A DNA stretch of 64,000 bases from an uncultured Collinsella sp. (GCA_959019945.1 CAUEQD010000003.1:94545-158544); one strand, 5' to 3'; positions 23,471 to 32,856 are shown, counted from the stretch's first letter. Notes: generated from the sequence alone by a model not told the origin. Numbers and translations: made by a program.

Positions 23471-24802
23471 ATGAAGTACTTTGGCACCGACGGCTTTCGC
23501 GGTGAGGCCAACGTTGGGCTGACGGTGGAGCACGCCTATAAGATCGGCCGTTTTGTGGGTTGGTATTACGGCGCCAATCGCAGTGCTAAGGCGCGCGTGA
23601 TCGTGGGCAAGGACACGCGTCGTTCGAGCTATATGTTCGAGGCGGCGCTGGTGAGCGGCTTGGTCGCGAGCGGCGCGGACGCCTACATGCTGCACGTAAT
23701 CCCGACGCCGGGCGTGGCGCATCAGACGGTCGAGGGCTGCTTCGACTGCGGCATCATGATCAGCGCGAGCCACAACCCGTTTTGCGATAACGGCATCAAG
23801 CTCGTCAACAGCGACGGCTTTAAGATGGACGAGGACGTGCTGGAGCTCATCGAGGACTACATCGATGGTAAGAGCGAGGTGCCGCTGGCCACGGGCAACC
23901 ACATCGGCGCCACGGTGGACTACATGCAGGGCCGCAACCGCTACATCGCCTCGCTCATTGCAAGCGCCAACTTTTCGTTGCAGGGTGTCAAGATCGGCCT
24001 GGACTGCGCCAACGGCTCGGCGTCCTCGGTCGCCAAGCCGGTGTTCGACGCGCTCGGCGCCGATGTGCGTGTAATTAGCGCCGCGCCCGATGGTTTCAAC
24101 ATCAACGTCGACTGTGGATCGACGCACATGGAGCGTCTGCAGCGCCACGTGGTGGAGCAGGGCCTAGACGTGGGCTTTGCCTACGACGGCGATGCCGACC
24201 GATGCCTGGCCGTGGACGAGCGCGGCCGCGTGGTTGACGGCGACCAGATCCTGTACGTGTGCGGCGTGTACCTGAACAAGCACGGCCGCCTTTCGGGCGG
24301 TACCGTGGTGCCGACCATCGCCAGCAACTTTGGTCTGATCAAGTCGCTTGAGCTTGCCGGCCTGAGTGCCGTGACCAGCGGCGTGGGCGATCGCCACGTG
24401 TACGCCAAGATGCGCGAGGGCGGCTACAGCCTGGGCGGCGAGCAGACGGGCCATACGATCTTTGGCGATATCGAGCGCACGGGCGACGGCATTATGACCT
24501 CGCTGCGCGTGATGGAAGTGATTCGTGCCGAGCGCGAGACGCTTTCGCAGCTCACGGCGCCGTGCAAGCTGCTGCCGCAGGCGCAGGTGGCCGTGCGCGT
24601 GGCCGATAAGGATGCCGCGCTGGATAGCATGGGCGTGCAGAACGCCATCGCCGAGGCCGAGGCATCGCTGGCGGGCGAGGGCCGCGTGCTCGTGCGCAAG
24701 AGCGGAACCGAGTCGGTGATCCGCGTGCTGGCAGAGGCACCCGACCAAGCAGCCGCTGACGCCGCCATGAAGCGCATCGCAGGCGCCCTGGAAGCTTTGT
24801 AG
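23471..24802 (+). CDS. glmM: phosphoglucosamine mutase
   Basis: 443 residues. Interconverts glucosamine-6-P and glucosamine-1-P on the way to UDP-GlcNAc for peptidoglycan. Phosphoserine loop SASHNP with Ser100, Mg-binding DGDADRC at about 238-244, sugar-binding GGEQTGH at about 323-329, and the C-terminal phosphate loop RKSGTES. AAGGAGAG precedes the ATG. Downstream hairpins at 24804 and 24878. Confidence 0.96.
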   Translation: MKYFGTDGFRGEANVGLTVEHAYKIGRFVGWYYGANRSAKARVIVGKDTRRSSYMFEAALVSGLVASGADAYMLHVIPTPGVAHQTVEGCFDCGIMISASHNPFCDNGIKLVNSDGFKMDEDVLELIEDYIDGKSEVPLATGNHIGATVDYMQGRNRYIASLIASANFSLQGVKIGLDCANGSASSVAKPVFDALGADVRVISAAPDGFNINVDCGSTHMERLQRHVVEQGLDVGFAYDGDADRCLAVDERGRVVDGDQILYVCGVYLNKHGRLSGGTVVPTIASNFGLIKSLELAGLSAVTSGVGDRHVYAKMREGGYSLGGEQTGHTIFGDIERTGDGIMTSLRVMEVIRAERETLSQLTAPCKLLPQAQVAVRVADKDAALDSMGVQNAIAEAEASLAGEGRVLVRKSGTESVIRVLAEAPDQAAADAAMKRIAGALEAL

Positions 24803-24803
24803 T

Positions 24804-24829
24804 TACGCGGTTTTACCAAACCGCGTAAC
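24804..24829 (+). terminator. hairpin after glmM
   Basis: TTACGCGGTTT-TACC-AAACCGCGTAA, an 11-bp perfect stem directly at the glmM stop, without a U-run. Perhaps an mRNA 3'-end stabiliser. Confidence 0.5.
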
Positions 24830-24877
24830 GGCTCGACGGTGCCAAAACATTGACGTTAACGGACTAGGTGGAGAAAG

Positions 24878-24914
24878 GGGGCGCCGCGGATTGGTTCTGC
24901 GGCGCCCCCCCCCC
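24878..24914 (-). terminator. GC-rich hairpin with C tract between convergent genes
   Basis: GGGGGCGCCGC and its complement, running into ten consecutive C on the plus strand (about 24905-24914). On the minus strand it is followed by TTTCTCC and could terminate the carboxypeptidase gene. Confidence 0.55.
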
Positions 24915-24938
24915 TTGCGTTGGCGTGTCGGTTATGTC

Positions 24939-26513
24939 CTACAGCTCGTAGAGCGTGGTGAACTTGTCCTGCAGGTAGCTGCAGTAGTAGCGGGCGTCGA
25001 ACGTCATGCCGCAGGCGCCCTTGATGAGCTCCGGAGCGTCCTTGGCGCGGCCCCACTGCCAAATGTGCTCGCCCAGCCACGCGCGGACGGGTGCCAGGTC
25101 GCCGCTCGCGCAGGCGCCGGTAAGGTCGACGCCGTCGCGGCACATGGCTGGCACAAACATGGCGTCGTAGGCACTGCCCAGCGCATAGGTGGGGAAGTAA
25201 CCAAACGAGCCGCCGCTCCAGTGCGTATCCTGCAGGCAGCCGCGCGTGTCGTCGGGAACCGGAATGCCCAGGTACTCGTCCATAAAGCGGTTCCAAAGCG
25301 CGGGGATATCCTTGGCCGTGGCCTCGCCGGCAAACAGCATGCGCTCGATCTCGTAGCGCACCATAACGTGCAGCGGATAGGTGAGCTCGTCGGCTTCGGT
25401 GCGGATCAGCGACGGCTGCGCAATGTTCACGGCGCGGTAGAGCGCGTCCTCGTCCACGTTGCCGTAGACCTCGGGCGCGTGACGGCGCAAGACCTCGAGC
25501 AGCGGGCCCATAAAGGCGCGGCTGCGAGCAACGGTGTTTTCGAAGAAGCGGCTCTGGCTCTCGTGGATGCCCATGGAGGTTCCGCCCTCAAGACAGGTGC
25601 GCGCGTAAGCGGGGTTCACGCCCAGCTCGTACATGGCGTGGCCGGCCTCGTGGATGATGCTGTAGACGTTGGAGATGCAATCGTCCTCGTGGATATGCGT
25701 GGCGATGCGCGCGTCGCCCACCGAGAAGCCCTCGCTAAACGGATGCTCGGTAAAGGCGAGCGTGGTGTTGTCCAGGTCCAGGCCCACAAGCTTCATCAGG
25801 TCAAAGCTCATGGCGCGCTGGGCAGCCTCGGGCACATGGGCGTGCAAAAAGTCGGCAGCGGGTTGCTGGCCGCGCTCACCGATGGCATGCACGAGCGGCA
25901 CGACGGTGGCCTTGACCTCATCGCAAAACGCGTCGAAGCTCTCGGTGGAAAGGCCACGCTCGTACTGGTCGAGCCATACATCGTACGGGTCACGCTTGGG
26001 GTCCATGAGCTCAGCTTGATGCTTAAGCTGACCGACGATCTTGTCGACATAGGGCTCAAAGCTCGCCCAGTCGTTGGCCGCCTTGGCCTTGTGCCACACG
26101 GCATCGGCCTCGCAGGTGAGTCTGGTCCAGGCCTCGGCTTCCTCGGTGGGGATGGCGCTGGCTTCGCGCTGGTCGCGGTCGAGCACGCGGATCTCGTCGA
26201 GCAGCTGCGGGTCGTCGATCTTGCCGCCGGCGACGGTTTCGCGTGCCAGCGAGCGCACAAGTTCGACAGACTTTTCGCTGGTCAGGAGCTTATGATGCTC
26301 GCCGGCAAGGGTGCCCATGGCGTCGGCGCGCGCTGCGGCGCCGTTGGCGGGGGCAATGGTCGCGCCGTCAAACTCGGCAATCTTGAGCAGGTACTCGCGG
26401 GTCCACAGCTTGCCCTCGAGCTTGCGGAATTTTTTGACGGCCTTATCGACCTTCATGCCTTTGGGCGTCTTGCCCGCTGCGGGCTCGGCCTTCTTATTGT
26501 GCTTCTTTCCCAT
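24939..26513 (-). CDS. M32-family metallocarboxypeptidase (carboxypeptidase Taq)
   Basis: 524 residues. Zinc motif HEAGH in SIIHEAGHAMYELG with the downstream Glu (GIHESQSRFFEN) and the M32 signature regions DVRIATH-like (GDARIATHIHEDD) and FGYFPTYALGSAYD. Removes C-terminal amino acids from peptides; cytosolic, no signal peptide. A Lys/Ala/Pro-rich N-terminal extension (KKHNKKAEPAAGKTPKG) precedes the catalytic fold. ATG 26513 has AAGGAT 6 bases upstream. Divergent from the pheST T-box leader. Confidence 0.93.
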   Translation of the reverse strand: MGKKHNKKAEPAAGKTPKGMKVDKAVKKFRKLEGKLWTREYLLKIAEFDGATIAPANGAAARADAMGTLAGEHHKLLTSEKSVELVRSLARETVAGGKIDDPQLLDEIRVLDRDQREASAIPTEEAEAWTRLTCEADAVWHKAKAANDWASFEPYVDKIVGQLKHQAELMDPKRDPYDVWLDQYERGLSTESFDAFCDEVKATVVPLVHAIGERGQQPAADFLHAHVPEAAQRAMSFDLMKLVGLDLDNTTLAFTEHPFSEGFSVGDARIATHIHEDDCISNVYSIIHEAGHAMYELGVNPAYARTCLEGGTSMGIHESQSRFFENTVARSRAFMGPLLEVLRRHAPEVYGNVDEDALYRAVNIAQPSLIRTEADELTYPLHVMVRYEIERMLFAGEATAKDIPALWNRFMDEYLGIPVPDDTRGCLQDTHWSGGSFGYFPTYALGSAYDAMFVPAMCRDGVDLTGACASGDLAPVRAWLGEHIWQWGRAKDAPELIKGACGMTFDARYYCSYLQDKFTTLYEL

Positions 26514-26639
26514 ACCATATCCTTGATCTCGCGAGCCGAGCGCCACGGATGGGCGCACGGCCAGTTTGCACAGCTACCTGCCTTGTACCCAGCACGAACA
26601 AAACGGAACGCGGCGATATGCCCACACAATGTGGTATCC

Positions 26640-26940
26640 TGTAGCCCAATGCGTTGACGGAGAGGGTTTTGCCCGCCGCGTCGCCGGCAAGAGAGGGAAG
26701 GTCATGGGCTGCAAGCCTTCCTGCGGTGGCAAGGGCCAAGCGTTCACTCCCGAGCAGCGACCTCAACGGGCGCGCGGCCAGCGGCGGCGAAGCCCAAGTA
26801 GGGAAGCCGTGAGCCTCGCGACAAGGGGCACAGAGTGGGCGCGGCGGGCCAGACATCCGCCGGGTCAAACAAGGTGGTACCGCGGAATTCAACCGTCCTT
26901 GGGCAATGCACATGCCCGAGGGCGGTTTTTTGTTACCGAA
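26640..26940 (+). promoter_or_regulatory. T-box riboswitch (leader of pheST)
   Basis: The hallmark T-box sequence AAGGTGGTACCGCGG is at 26871-26885, inside the antiterminator. The terminator AACCGTCCTTGGGC...GCCCGAGGGCGGTTTTTT spans 26891-26931. The upstream region folds as Stem I with the AGAGA element near 26691. A UUC triplet followed by A at 26743-26745 is the best specifier candidate, matching tRNA-Phe. Uncharged tRNA-Phe should promote readthrough into pheS. Confidence 0.88.
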
Positions 26941-27017
26941 CCGGGCGGCGTTTTCGCAACGTCAGACGGCGGCAGCCGCCTCGGCAAGCGGGGAGCGCGA
27001 GAGACGAAAGGGAAGAC

Positions 27018-28094
27018 ATGAGTCTGATTGATGATCTGGTCAAACTCGAGGAAGAGGCCAAGGAGCTCGTCGCAGGCGCCGACGACGCCGCAAAGCTCGA
27101 GGCTGCGCGCGTTGAGCTGCTCGGTCGCAAGGGCCGCATCACCGGCCTGATGCGCATGATGGGCAAGCTCGCCCCCGAGGATCGCCCCGTCATGGGCAAG
27201 CGCGCCAACGAGATGCGCCAGCTGATCGAGGGCATGCTCGACGAGCGCACCACCGAGATGAAGGCCGCCGCCCTCAAGCACGCACTGGAGCACGAGGCCG
27301 TCGACATCACGCTGCCGGGCATCCGTCCGCAGATCGGTCACCAGCACCTGATCAAGCAGATCATCGAGGAGGCCGAGGACATCTTCTGCGGCATCGGCTA
27401 CACCGTCGAGTCCGGCCCCATGGTCGACACCTCCTACTACAACTTCACCGCGCTCAACGCCCCCATGGATCACCCGAGCCGCTCGGCCCGCGATACCTTC
27501 TACGTGGTCGACAATAACCCCGGCAGCGTCGCGCACCCCGAGGCCCACGCCCACGGCGAGTCCGATGTGCTGCTGCGCACCCAGACTTCGGGCGTGCAGA
27601 TCCACACTATGGAGTCGCAGAAGCCGCCCATCTACATGATCTGCCCGGGCACCGTCTACCGTCCCGACACGGCCGATGCCTGCCACCTGCCGCAGTTCAA
27701 CCAGATCGAGGGCCTGGTCGTCGACGAGGGCATCACCTTTGGCGACCTGAAGGGCACGCTCGACTACTTTGTTAAGTGCATGTTTGGCGAGGATCGCAAG
27801 ACGCGTTACCGCCCGCACTTCTTCCCCTTCACCGAGCCCAGCTGCGAGGTGGACGTGAGCTGCCACGTGTGCGGTGGCAAGGGCTGCAACTTCTGCAAGC
27901 ATAGCGGCTGGATCGAGATCTTGGGCTGCGGCATGGTCGACCCCAACGTTCTTATCAACTGTGGCATCGACCCCGAGAAGTATACCGGCTTCGCCTTTGG
28001 CATTGGCGCCGAACGCGTCGCGGCCCTGCGCTACGACCTGCCCGACCTGCGCACGTTGATGACGGGCGACATGCGCTTCCTCAACCAATTTTAG
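27018..28094 (+). CDS. pheS: phenylalanyl-tRNA synthetase alpha subunit
   Basis: 358 residues. Catalytic subunit of the alpha2beta2 enzyme that charges tRNA-Phe. An N-terminal coiled coil for tRNA binding (1-90) is followed by class II core motifs: motif 1 around ALNAPMDHPSR, motif 2 FHQIEG-like (LPQFNQIEG), the CHVCGGKGCNFCKHSGW cysteine cluster, and motif 3 GFAFGIGAERVAAL. ATG 27018 follows AAAGGGAAG. First gene of the T-box-controlled pheST operon. Confidence 0.96.
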   Translation: MSLIDDLVKLEEEAKELVAGADDAAKLEAARVELLGRKGRITGLMRMMGKLAPEDRPVMGKRANEMRQLIEGMLDERTTEMKAAALKHALEHEAVDITLPGIRPQIGHQHLIKQIIEEAEDIFCGIGYTVESGPMVDTSYYNFTALNAPMDHPSRSARDTFYVVDNNPGSVAHPEAHAHGESDVLLRTQTSGVQIHTMESQKPPIYMICPGTVYRPDTADACHLPQFNQIEGLVVDEGITFGDLKGTLDYFVKCMFGEDRKTRYRPHFFPFTEPSCEVDVSCHVCGGKGCNFCKHSGWIEILGCGMVDPNVLINCGIDPEKYTGFAFGIGAERVAALRYDLPDLRTLMTGDMRFLNQF

Positions 28095-28102
28095 GCTTGC
28101 CC

Positions 28103-28195
28103 AGGCACCTCATCTTGGCGTTCAAACCGTCGCTCGCGTACCTTTAGTACGCGTCGCTCCTCTTTCACGCCAACCTGGGGCACCTGGACAACCCT
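28103..28195. repeat. long imperfect hairpin in the pheS-pheT spacer
   Basis: Outer arms CCAGGCACC...CTTGGCG and CGCCAACCTGGGGCACCTGG pair, and the centre GCGTACC-TTTAG-TACGCG pairs again. There is no U-run, so readthrough is expected. The general form, with TCGCTC boxes, resembles the large hairpin at 40690-40779. Confidence 0.6.
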
Positions 28196-28256
28196 AAGGC
28201 GAACGTCTTCATTTGATATTCCTCCCTTTGCGGAGATTAAGAACTAGGAGAGCTAC

Positions 28257-30710
28257 ATGCGCGTTTCTTACGACTGGCTCAAGACCATGATCGATATTCC
28301 GGAGGATCCCAAGACCCTTTCGGACGAATATATCCGTACCGGCACCGAGGTCGAGGCGATCGACACCGTGGGCGAGTCCTTCGACCACGTGGTGACCGCC
28401 AAGGTGCTCACCAAGACCCCTCACCCCGATAGCGACCACATGTATGTGTGCTCGGTCGACGTGGGCGACAAGAACCTCGACGCCGACGGCAACCCCGCTC
28501 CGCTGCAGATCGTCTGCGGCGCGCAGAACTTCGAGGCCGGCGACCACATTGTCACGGCCATGATCGGCGCTGTCCTGCCCGGCGACGTCAAGATCAAGAA
28601 GAGCAAGCTTCGCGGCGTCGTGTCTATGGGCATGAACTGCTCCGCGCGCGAGCTCGGCCTGGGCGGCGACCACTCCGGCATCATGATCCTGCACGAGGAC
28701 ACGCCCTGCGGCATGCCGTTTGCCGAGTACGTGGGCTCGAGCGACACCGTGCTCGACTGCGAGATCACGCCCAACCGTCCCGACTGCCTGTCCATGATCG
28801 GCATGGCCCGCGAGACCGGCGCCATTTTCGACCGCGATTTCCATGTTGAGCTGCCCGCCATCAAGGCGGAGACTGGCCGCGCGACCGACGACGAGCTTTC
28901 GGTCGAGATTGCCGACGAGGGCCTGTGCGACCGCTATGTCGCCCGCATCGTGCGCAACGTGAAGGTCGGCCCGTCGCCCGACTGGATGGTCAAGCGCCTC
29001 AACGCCCTGGGCGTGCGTCCGCACAACAACATCGTCGACATCACCAACTATGTGATGATGCTCACTGGTCAGCCGCTGCACGCCTTTGACCTGGACACCT
29101 TTGCCGAGCGCGATGGCCATCGCCGCGTGGTGGTTCGCGCCGCCCAACAGGACGAGAAGTTTACGACCCTCGACGGCGAGGAGCGCACGCTCGACGCCGG
29201 CATGGGCCTCATCACCGACGGCGAGCGTCCCGTGGCGCTGGCCGGCGTTATGGGCGGCATGGATTCCGAGATCGAGGACGACACCGTCGACGTGATGGTC
29301 GAGAGCGCCTGCTTCAACGCCGGTCGCACCTCGCACACCAGCCGCGATCTGTCGCTGATCTCCGATGCCTCCATTCGCTTTGAGCGCCAGGTCGATGAGA
29401 CCGGCTGCGTGGACGTCGCCAACGTCACCTGCGCGCTCATCGAGGAGATCGCCGGCGGCGAGGTTGCTCCCGGCTACGTGGATGTGTTCCCCGCGCCCAA
29501 GACCATCGACAGCATTAAGCTGCGCCTGGTCCGCGTGCATGCCATCTGCGGTGCCGACATCGAGCCTGATTTTATCGAGCGTTCGCTCACCCGCCTGGGC
29601 TGCACCGTCGAGCGCGACGGCGAGGACTTTATGGTCACCCCGCCGAGCTTCCGTCCCGACCTGCCGCGCGAGATTGACCTGATCGAGGAGGTCCTGCGCC
29701 TGTGGGGCATGGGTCGCGTCACGGCGACCATCCCGGCTGCCAAGAACCACATCGGCGGTCTGACGCGCGAGCAGAAGCTTACCCGCAAGGTCGGCGAGAT
29801 CCTGCGCGCCTGCGGCCTCAACGAGACCACGACCTTTGGCTTTGCCGCTCCGGGCGACCTGGAGAAGATCGGCATGTCCACCGAGGGCCGCGGCTGCCCC
29901 GTGGTGCTCATGAACCCGCTGGTGGCCGAGCAGACCGAGATGCGCCGCTCGCTGCTGCCGGGCCTGCTGCAGTCTGTGGCCTATAACGAGGCCCACGGCA
30001 CGCCCAACGTGCACCTGTACGAGGTCGGTAGCCTGTTCCACGGCCGCGAGAACGCCAGCCTGCCCAAGGAGACCAAGTCCGTGGCGGGCGTGCTCTCGGG
30101 TCAGTGGAGCGAGCAGTCTTGGAGCATGAAGTACCGCAAGCTGCGTTTCTTCTTTGGCAAGGGCATCGTTGAGGAGCTGCTTGCCCAGCTGCGCATCGAG
30201 AAGGTTCGCTTCCGTCCCGTCGAGGGCGAGAGCTATGCCTTCCTGCAACCGGGTCGTGCTGCCGAGGTACTCTCGGGCGGTACCGTGCTGGGCTGGGTTG
30301 GCGAGATCCACCCCGAGGCGCGCGAGACTATGGGCATTGACGAGGTCGTCGTTGCCTTTGAGCTCGACCTGGACAAGCTGATCAAGGGCGCCCGCAACCA
30401 GGAGAACTACCGTGAGTTCTCGCAGTACCCGGCCGTTGAGCACGACCTTGCTATCGTAGTCGACAACACTGTGACCTGCGAGGATCTTGAGCGTCGTATT
30501 ACGAGTGCCGGCGGCAAGCTGCTCGAGGGCGTGCGCCTGTTCGATGTCTACCGCGATCCCATCCGTATCGGTGCGGGCAAGAAGTCCATGGCCTTTGCGC
30601 TTACGTATCGCTCCGACGACCATACGCTCACCAGCGAAGAGGTCGAAAAAGCGCACCAGAAGATCGTCACCAAGGTGTGCAAGGGCGTAAACGGCGAGGT
30701 CCGCGGCTAG
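28257..30710 (+). CDS. pheT: phenylalanyl-tRNA synthetase beta subunit
   Basis: 817 residues, normal length. N-terminal tRNA-binding (EMAP/OB) domain around residues 40-150 (PHPDSDHMYVCSVDVG, IVCGAQN), B3/B4 editing domain in the middle (about 210-400), B5 DNA-binding-like fold, catalytic-like core, and a C-terminal ferredoxin-like anticodon domain (FSQYPAVEHDLAIVV...SMAFALTYRSDDHTLTSEEV). Translated from ATG 28257 behind AGGAGAG. Co-transcribed with pheS across a 162-base spacer that contains a hairpin. Confidence 0.96.
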   Translation: MRVSYDWLKTMIDIPEDPKTLSDEYIRTGTEVEAIDTVGESFDHVVTAKVLTKTPHPDSDHMYVCSVDVGDKNLDADGNPAPLQIVCGAQNFEAGDHIVTAMIGAVLPGDVKIKKSKLRGVVSMGMNCSARELGLGGDHSGIMILHEDTPCGMPFAEYVGSSDTVLDCEITPNRPDCLSMIGMARETGAIFDRDFHVELPAIKAETGRATDDELSVEIADEGLCDRYVARIVRNVKVGPSPDWMVKRLNALGVRPHNNIVDITNYVMMLTGQPLHAFDLDTFAERDGHRRVVVRAAQQDEKFTTLDGEERTLDAGMGLITDGERPVALAGVMGGMDSEIEDDTVDVMVESACFNAGRTSHTSRDLSLISDASIRFERQVDETGCVDVANVTCALIEEIAGGEVAPGYVDVFPAPKTIDSIKLRLVRVHAICGADIEPDFIERSLTRLGCTVERDGEDFMVTPPSFRPDLPREIDLIEEVLRLWGMGRVTATIPAAKNHIGGLTREQKLTRKVGEILRACGLNETTTFGFAAPGDLEKIGMSTEGRGCPVVLMNPLVAEQTEMRRSLLPGLLQSVAYNEAHGTPNVHLYEVGSLFHGRENASLPKETKSVAGVLSGQWSEQSWSMKYRKLRFFFGKGIVEELLAQLRIEKVRFRPVEGESYAFLQPGRAAEVLSGGTVLGWVGEIHPEARETMGIDEVVVAFELDLDKLIKGARNQENYREFSQYPAVEHDLAIVVDNTVTCEDLERRITSAGGKLLEGVRLFDVYRDPIRIGAGKKSMAFALTYRSDDHTLTSEEVEKAHQKIVTKVCKGVNGEVRG

Positions 30711-30832
30711 GTCCTGCGCTGGGGTATGGGTCAGCGGTGGCTGCTGCCGAGTCCTACGTGACTGCTGTTTTCGGTATAAGGCACCGTTGAGCCTGCATAT
30801 ATGACACGCGCATTACATAACGGCGTGCTGCT

Positions 30833-30861
30833 TTGTCGGCAGTGCGCCGTTTTGCTATGAT
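30833..30861 (+). promoter_or_regulatory. promoter of the Ni/Co ECF operon
   Basis: TTGTCG, 17 bases, TATGAT. The expected transcription start is about 7 bases downstream, right against the dyad at 30872. Confidence 0.65.
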
Positions 30862-30871
30862 AGCTCGCGGC

Positions 30872-30899
30872 GTGTTACGAATCTGACATTACGTAACAC
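30872..30899 (+). promoter_or_regulatory. NikR-type operator GTGTTAC-N14-GTAACAC
   Basis: A perfect 7-bp dyad (8 bp counting the next base pair) with a 14-base spacer, just downstream of the promoter. This half-site and spacing match the NikR recognition motif described in some non-enterobacterial NikR regulons. It suggests nickel-dependent repression of the transporter by roadblock. The regulator gene is not in the window. Confidence 0.7.
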
Positions 30900-30956
30900 T
30901 GGAAAGGTGATTCAAGCGGCGTTGCAATTCCGTGCGCCGATAACCGGGAGGCGTAC

Positions 30957-32042
30957 ATGCACATTCCAGATAATTATCTGTCCCCGCAGACCGATGCCGT
31001 CATGGCGGTGGCGATGGTGCCCGTCTGGGCTCACTGTATCAAGAAGGTGCGCGCCACGCTCGATCGCGAGCACATGGCTTTCCTGGGCATCTGCGCCGCA
31101 TTTTCCTTCTTGCTTATGATGTTCAACGTGCCGCTGCCCGGCGGCACCACTGGCCACGCCGTTGGTGGCGCACTCATCGCGCTGCTGCTGGGCCCCGAGG
31201 CCGCGGCTATCGCGGTTTCGGTCGCGCTGGCGCTGCAAGCACTGCTGTTTGGCGACGGCGGCATCCTGTCCTTTGGCGCTAACTGCTTTAACATGGCCTT
31301 CGTGTTGCCGTTTGCCGCAGCCATCGTGTTCCGCGCGCTTAACAGCCGTTTGCACGACAAGAGCTGGGGCACCTCGGTTTCGGCCATCGTAAGCGGCTGG
31401 GTCGGCCTGTGCCTGGCGGCCCTGTGCGCAGCAATCGAGTTTGGTATTCAGCCGATGCTTTTCACGAATGCTTCGGGCGCTCCGCTGTACTGCCCCTTCC
31501 CGCTGTCCATTGCCATTCCGGCCATGATGATCCCGCATATGTTGGTAGCCGGCGTGGTCGAGGGCGTGGCGACTGCCGCGATCTACGGCTTTATCAAGAA
31601 GACGGCGCCGAGCGTTATCGTCGGCCCCGAAGCCGCCGATGGACAGCTTGCTGCCGAGGGCGCTGCTGCAAAGAAGACCTCGCTGGTCCCCACGCTCATC
31701 TTGGTTGCCGTGCTTGTCGTGGCCACGCCGCTGGGCCTGCTGGCCACGGGTGACGCCTGGGGTGAGTGGGACGCCGAGGGCGCCGCGACCGCCGTTCAGG
31801 AGGCTGGCGACGACAGCCTGCAGGCTTCGGTCGGTCTCGACACCCCGACCTTTGCCGACGCTCTGCCTACGGGTGATTACCTGCAGGCCTATTCCGAGGA
31901 GCAGGGTCTCGGCTTTGCCGGTCAGGCTGCCATGTATATCCTGTCCGGCGTGATTGGCGTGGCGGTGCTCACCATCGCATTCCGTCTGATCTCGCTGACG
32001 GTCAAGGAAAGCGGAGCCCATGGCGATGGTCGAGCTGCCTAG
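30957..32042 (+). CDS. cbiM: ECF transporter Ni/Co substrate-binding component CbiM/NikM, with C-terminal extension
   Basis: 361 residues. Begins MHIPDNYLSP, close to the CbiM/NikM N-terminus whose free amino group and His2 bind the metal. About six membrane helices occupy 1-205, with GALIALLLGPEAAAIAVSVALALQALLFGDGG and FNMAFVLPF as family motifs. A C-terminal part (about 225-355) with a hydrophilic loop and a last helix GFAGQAAMYILSGVIGVAV resembles a fused CbiN/NikN-type auxiliary unit. With CbiQ and CbiO it forms the full importer. GGGAGG precedes the ATG. Confidence 0.9.
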   Translation: MHIPDNYLSPQTDAVMAVAMVPVWAHCIKKVRATLDREHMAFLGICAAFSFLLMMFNVPLPGGTTGHAVGGALIALLLGPEAAAIAVSVALALQALLFGDGGILSFGANCFNMAFVLPFAAAIVFRALNSRLHDKSWGTSVSAIVSGWVGLCLAALCAAIEFGIQPMLFTNASGAPLYCPFPLSIAIPAMMIPHMLVAGVVEGVATAAIYGFIKKTAPSVIVGPEAADGQLAAEGAAAKKTSLVPTLILVAVLVVATPLGLLATGDAWGEWDAEGAATAVQEAGDDSLQASVGLDTPTFADALPTGDYLQAYSEEQGLGFAGQAAMYILSGVIGVAVLTIAFRLISLTVKESGAHGDGRAA

Positions 32043-32856
32043 CTGGCTTGCGGCCGAGGAGCGATACGAGCCCACGGGCGCTCGTCATCGCGTGATGCAA
32101 AAGAACGTCCTGCACCTGGCGAGCCTGCTTGAGCGGGTTCGCCTGGGTGGAGGCGCGCACGAGGGCGGGTCGATGGTCGACCGCGCCCTTTCTTGCGTTT
32201 CGGCTCCGGTGCGCCTGGTGGGGATATTCGTTTGCGTCCTGTGCGTGTGCCTGACACAAAGCCCGCTGTACCTCATGTTGATGGCGGCCATTGCGCTGGT
32301 GCTCGTTGCCGTGCGTCCCATACGCGGGCTGCGCGCGACCTTTGTGCCGGCGCTTGGCGCCGCGGGGCTCGCAGTGGTTTTGGCGCTGCCTGCCCTGCTG
32401 CTGGGTGCTTCCGCTACGGGCGCCATGCTCAAGATTGCGCTCAAGACCTTCATTAATGTGTCGCTGGTGCTGGGCGTTTCGTGGACCCTCACGTGGAGCC
32501 GCATGTCGGCGGCGCTCAAGATGCTGCATCTACCCGACGAAGTTATCTTTACGTTTGATATGGCGCTCAAGCACATCGAGGTGCTGGGTCGTACGGCGCA
32601 CGATCTGTGCGAATCGGTCATGCTGCGCAGCGTTGGCCGTGCGCCCGAGGGATTTTCGCGTACCGATTCGATCGCGGGTATCATGGGCATGACCTTTATC
32701 AAGGCGATGAAATGCAGCCGCGCGATGGACGAGGCTATGCTTTGCCGCGGCTTTGCCGGTGCGTATCCGGCTCCCGCGCGCGCCAGGTTTGGCTGGCGCG
32801 ATGCGGCCTATGCGGCCGGCGTGGCGCTGCTGACAGTGTTGTGCGCCGTGCTGTAG
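32020..32856 (+). CDS. cbiQ: ECF transporter transmembrane component CbiQ
   Basis: 278 residues, T-component of the Ni/Co ECF transporter. It has several helices (VRLVGIFVCVLCVCL, LYLMLMAAIALVLVAV, GLAVVLALPALLLG) and the coupling-helix motifs with Ala-Arg-Gly-type charged ends, here RSVGRAPEGF and CRGFAGAYP, that dock on the ATPase. ATG 32020 lies inside the last 23 bases of cbiM with GGAG just upstream, so translation is coupled. The longer-than-usual N-terminus (about 60 residues) is hydrophilic. Confidence 0.88.
   Translation: MAMVELPSWLAAEERYEPTGARHRVMQKNVLHLASLLERVRLGGGAHEGGSMVDRALSCVSAPVRLVGIFVCVLCVCLTQSPLYLMLMAAIALVLVAVRPIRGLRATFVPALGAAGLAVVLALPALLLGASATGAMLKIALKTFINVSLVLGVSWTLTWSRMSAALKMLHLPDEVIFTFDMALKHIEVLGRTAHDLCESVMLRSVGRAPEGFSRTDSIAGIMGMTFIKAMKCSRAMDEAMLCRGFAGAYPAPARARFGWRDAAYAAGVALLTVLCAVL

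Noticed and set aside
28209..30656. 815-codon minus-strand frame opposite pheT, and a similar one (827 codons) opposite the P-type ATPase at 37943-40426
   Set aside because: Both mirror strongly coding plus-strand genes. The translations are His/Val/Asp/Leu-rich with no recognisable domain.
30711..30956. cobalamin riboswitch upstream of cbiM
   Set aside because: No B12 box or the expected paired elements; a NikR-like dyad explains regulation better.
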